Source: Sphingomonadales bacterium
GTDB lineage: Bacteria; Pseudomonadota; Alphaproteobacteria; Sphingomonadales; Sphingomonadaceae
NCBI GenBank assembly: GCA_017302775.1
Contig: JAFLDC010000006.1
Span: 1 to 15,343 of the forward strand
Direction: 5' to 3'
Length of the DNA stretch: 15,343 nucleotides
A program made the position numbers and the translations under genes. The notes below the pieces were generated by a model. The model ran no database searches. It was not told where the DNA came from and worked only from the letters and a program-made list of their open reading frames with translations. This document shows positions 12,929-15,343 of the stretch, piece by piece. Position 1 is the first letter of the stretch; each line of letters starts with the position of its first letter.

Positions 12929-15343
12929 ATGCCTTCAGAGACCGTCACACCCCCACCCTTTGCTGTATTTGCGCGCCCGATCTCGGATCCTACCAATTTG
13001 CGGAAACGAATCGCTGAAGCTTACAGGCTACCCGAACCAAAGGCTGTGGGGGCACTCTTACCGATGGCCGAAGTGGACGCGGCTTTGCGGCCCACTATCG
13101 CCAAAACAGCATCAGCGTTGGTCGAGGCTCTGCGCACCAAAGGACAGCGCGGCGGAGTGGAAGGTCTGGTCAAGGAGTATTCGCTTTCCAGCCAGGAAGG
13201 CGTGGCTTTGATGTGCCTAGCCGAGGCGTTGCTGCGCATTCCCGACAACGGCACCCGCGACGCGTTGATCCGAGACAAAATTGCAAATGGGGATTGGCGG
13301 GCTCACCTTGGGGGAGGGCGACCACTGTTCGTGAACGCAGCGACTTGGGGTCTTATGGTGACCGGCAAGCTCACGGCGAGCCATGGCGAGGCCGGGCTTA
13401 GCTCTGCCCTCACGCGCTTGATCGCGCGCGCGGGTGAGCCTGTGATCCGCCGCGGGGTCGATATGGCGATGGAACTGATGGGCGAACAGTTCGTCACCGG
13501 TGAGACGATCAGCGAAGCTCTCAAGCGAGCGCGCAAACTCGAATCTGCGGGCTTTTCGTACAGCTACGACATGCTTGGTGAAGCCGCGACCACGGCAGCA
13601 GATGCCGCGCGATATCTGGTTGACTACGAAAACGCGATCCATGCAATTGGAAAAGCTTCTGCTGGCCGGGGCCTTCAGGCCGGACCTGGAATCTCGATTA
13701 AGTTATCCGCTCTGCATCCGCGCTATTCGCGCGCGCAGGCCGGACGGGTGATGGCCGAATTGTTGCCGCGCGTGTGGGGCCTCGCCCGGATCGCCAAAGG
13801 TTATGACATCGGATTCAATATAGACGCTGAAGAAGCCGACCGGCTCGAATTGTCCCTCGACCTGCTTGAAAGTCTTGCCACTGATCCCGAACTTTCCGGC
13901 TGGAACGGGCTGGGTTTTGTCGTTCAGGCCTATGGCAAGCGGTGCCCATTCGTGATCGACTGGCTGGCCGATCTTGCCCGGCGCGCGAAGCGGCGGATCA
14001 TGGTGCGCTTGGTCAAGGGCGCCTATTGGGACAGCGAAATCAAGCGAGCGCAGGTTGACGGACTCACGGACTTCCCAGTGTTCACCCGAAAGGTCCACAC
14101 TGATGTCTCCTATATTGCTTGCGCTCGAAAGTTGCTGGCGAACCGTGACGTGCTGTTTCCGCAGTTCGCCACGCACAACGCCCAGACACTTGCGACCATC
14201 TATCACCTTGCAGGACCGGACTTCACGCCGGGCGACTACGAGTTCCAGTGCCTCCACGGCATGGGCGAGCCGCTCTATGAGGAAGTTGCCGGCCCGGCCA
14301 AACTAAACCGTCCTTGTCGGATCTATGCGCCAGTAGGCACGCATGAGACCTTGCTTGCCTATCTCGTACGCCGCCTTCTGGAAAACGGTGCGAATTCGTC
14401 GTTTGTGCATCGCATCTGGGACGCCTCAGTCTCAGCATTCGAGCTTGCAAGTGATCCTGTTGCCGAAGCGAGCGAAGTCGTCCCCGTGGGTGCACCCCAT
14501 CCGGTGGTTGCCTTGCCGCAAGGCATTCTCGGCGCGCGGAAGAACTCAGCCGGGATCGATTTGTCCAGCGAGATCGTGCTGGCCGATCTGACGCGCGATC
14601 TGCAGGCCAGCGCACAAATGCAATGGCAGGCCGCGCCGCTGGCCCCAGGATTGCCGATCGCCCGTCAGCCGCACCCGGCGCTCAATCCCGCCGATCATCG
14701 CGATGTGGTTGGTCGTGCCGCTTCTGCGCTTGAGCGTGACGTTGCCTTTGCAGCCAGTCTGGCAGCAAAGGCTTCCCCATCTTGGGCAGCAACGCCGGTC
14801 GACGCCAGAGCTGCGATGCTCGAACGCGCCGCCAATATCATGGAACAGCGTATGCACGTGCTGCTCGGGCTGATCGTGCGCGAGGCCGGCAAGTCGCTGC
14901 CCAATGCCATTGCCGAGGTGCGCGAGGCGGTAGACTTTCTGCGCTATTACGCGGCTGAAGCTCGCCGTACTCTTGGCGATGCCATTCAACCGCTGGGGCC
15001 AGTGGTCTGTATCAGCCCCTGGAATTTCCCGCTTGCCATCTTCATCGGACAAGTCTCGGCCGCACTGGTGGCGGGTAATTCAGTGCTTGCCAAGCCAGCC
15101 GAGGAAACCCCGCTGATTGCGGCGGAGGGCGTGCGCATCCTGCATGAGGCTGGCGTACCAGAAGAGGCCCTCCTGTTCCTTCCTGGCGATGGCGCGATCG
15201 GCGCCGCGCTGGTGTCTGCACCGCAGACGGCGGCGGTGATGTTCACCGGATCGACCGAAGTCGCCAAGCTGATCCAGGCTGAGATTGCCGGCCATACCTC
15301 TCCCCATGGCGCTCCGATCCCGCTGATCGCCGAGACTGGCGGG
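12929..15343 (+). CDS. putA: Bifunctional proline dehydrogenase / L-glutamate-gamma-semialdehyde dehydrogenase, 5' part
   Basis: PutA oxidises proline to pyrroline-5-carboxylate with FAD, then the semialdehyde to glutamate with NAD+. The first 805 codons are present and the gene runs off the window. An N-terminal helical arm (about 1-130) is followed by the FAD barrel with ISIKLSALHPRY, YGKRCPFVIDWLADLARR, RLVKGAYWDSEIKRAQ (Lys363), FATHNAQT, FQCLHGMGE and LVRRLLENGANSSFVHR (Arg481, Arg482). The aldehyde dehydrogenase domain begins near 610, with ISPWNFPLAI (oxyanion Asn699), VLAKPAEETP, MFTGSTEVAK and AETGG at the edge (Glu802). Its catalytic cysteine lies beyond the window. There is no ribbon-helix-helix domain at the N-terminus, so the protein is not its own repressor, unlike E. 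coli PutA. The start at 12929 has GGGA nine bases upstream and fits homologues as I recall them; in-frame ATGs at 12902 and 12890 are possible. Confidence 0.95.
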   Translation, partial: MPSETVTPPPFAVFARPISDPTNLRKRIAEAYRLPEPKAVGALLPMAEVDAALRPTIAKTASALVEALRTKGQRGGVEGLVKEYSLSSQEGVALMCLAEALLRIPDNGTRDALIRDKIANGDWRAHLGGGRPLFVNAATWGLMVTGKLTASHGEAGLSSALTRLIARAGEPVIRRGVDMAMELMGEQFVTGETISEALKRARKLESAGFSYSYDMLGEAATTAADAARYLVDYENAIHAIGKASAGRGLQAGPGISIKLSALHPRYSRAQAGRVMAELLPRVWGLARIAKGYDIGFNIDAEEADRLELSLDLLESLATDPELSGWNGLGFVVQAYGKRCPFVIDWLADLARRAKRRIMVRLVKGAYWDSEIKRAQVDGLTDFPVFTRKVHTDVSYIACARKLLANRDVLFPQFATHNAQTLATIYHLAGPDFTPGDYEFQCLHGMGEPLYEEVAGPAKLNRPCRIYAPVGTHETLLAYLVRRLLENGANSSFVHRIWDASVSAFELASDPVAEASEVVPVGAPHPVVALPQGILGARKNSAGIDLSSEIVLADLTRDLQASAQMQWQAAPLAPGLPIARQPHPALNPADHRDVVGRAASALERDVAFAASLAAKASPSWAATPVDARAAMLERAANIMEQRMHVLLGLIVREAGKSLPNAIAEVREAVDFLRYYAAEARRTLGDAIQPLGPVVCISPWNFPLAIFIGQVSAALVAGNSVLAKPAEETPLIAAEGVRILHEAGVPEEALLFLPGDGAIGAALVSAPQTAAVMFTGSTEVAKLIQAEIAGHTSPHGAPIPLIAETGG

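Noticed and set aside
1..15343. Search for CRISPR arrays, tRNA or rRNA genes, insertion sequences and attachment sites
   Set aside because: No repeat-spacer pattern, RNA gene, transposase, integrase or terminal inverted repeats were recognised; a short attachment site could still be missed by eye.

Overview
The window reads as alphaproteobacterial DNA, most likely from a sphingomonad (Novosphingobium, Sphingobium or Sphingopyxis type). The signs are a large TonB-dependent receptor with a DEIVVTARSREEKLQDAPVAV plug start, an Lrp-type regulator divergent from a PutA that lacks its own DNA-binding domain, and a DUF2274 plus LysR pair of the kind found at the end of trb conjugation clusters in this group. 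These assignments rest on motif recall and were not searched.

Layout. (1) At 1-166 is the 3' end of a DUF2274 gene, the usual last gene of a trbB-trbI mating-pair-formation cluster. The window therefore probably starts inside or at the edge of an integrative conjugative element or plasmid. (2) At 154-3324, on the minus strand, four closely spaced genes are transcribed in the order XRE-cupin regulator, small cupin, DUF3422 membrane protein, LysR regulator. The LysR gene overlaps the DUF2274 gene convergently by 13 bp. (3) At 3409-5754 is a minus-strand TonB-dependent outer membrane receptor. A strong 30-nt hairpin lies between it and the XRE gene. (4) The interval 5755-5977 is a divergent regulatory region with two overlapping AT-rich palindromes and back-to-back TTGACA boxes. 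(5) At 5978-12271 is a plus-strand operon: hydantoinase/oxoprolinase subunits A and B, a metal-dependent amidohydrolase of the prolidase-like branch, and a glutamate dehydrogenase. (6) At 12338-12799 is a minus-strand Lrp/AsnC regulator (PutR-like). Divergent from it, putA starts at 12929 and runs off the right end at codon 805, inside the aldehyde dehydrogenase domain.

How it may work together. The receptor would import a substrate across the outer membrane. The ATP-dependent HyuA/HyuB pair would open a lactam or imide ring (5-oxoproline is one candidate), and the amidohydrolase would cut an amide or Xaa-Pro-like bond. PutA oxidises proline to glutamate, and glutamate dehydrogenase passes glutamate to 2-oxoglutarate and ammonia. 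Several of these activities could converge on glutamate, so the region may be a small amino-acid or peptide-derived catabolic island beside a conjugative element. The individual families are well supported; the joint pathway and its substrate are inference.

No RNA gene, CRISPR array, insertion sequence or transposase was seen. No gene-free stretch exceeds 300 bases; the longest is the 223-bp interval between the receptor and hyuA.
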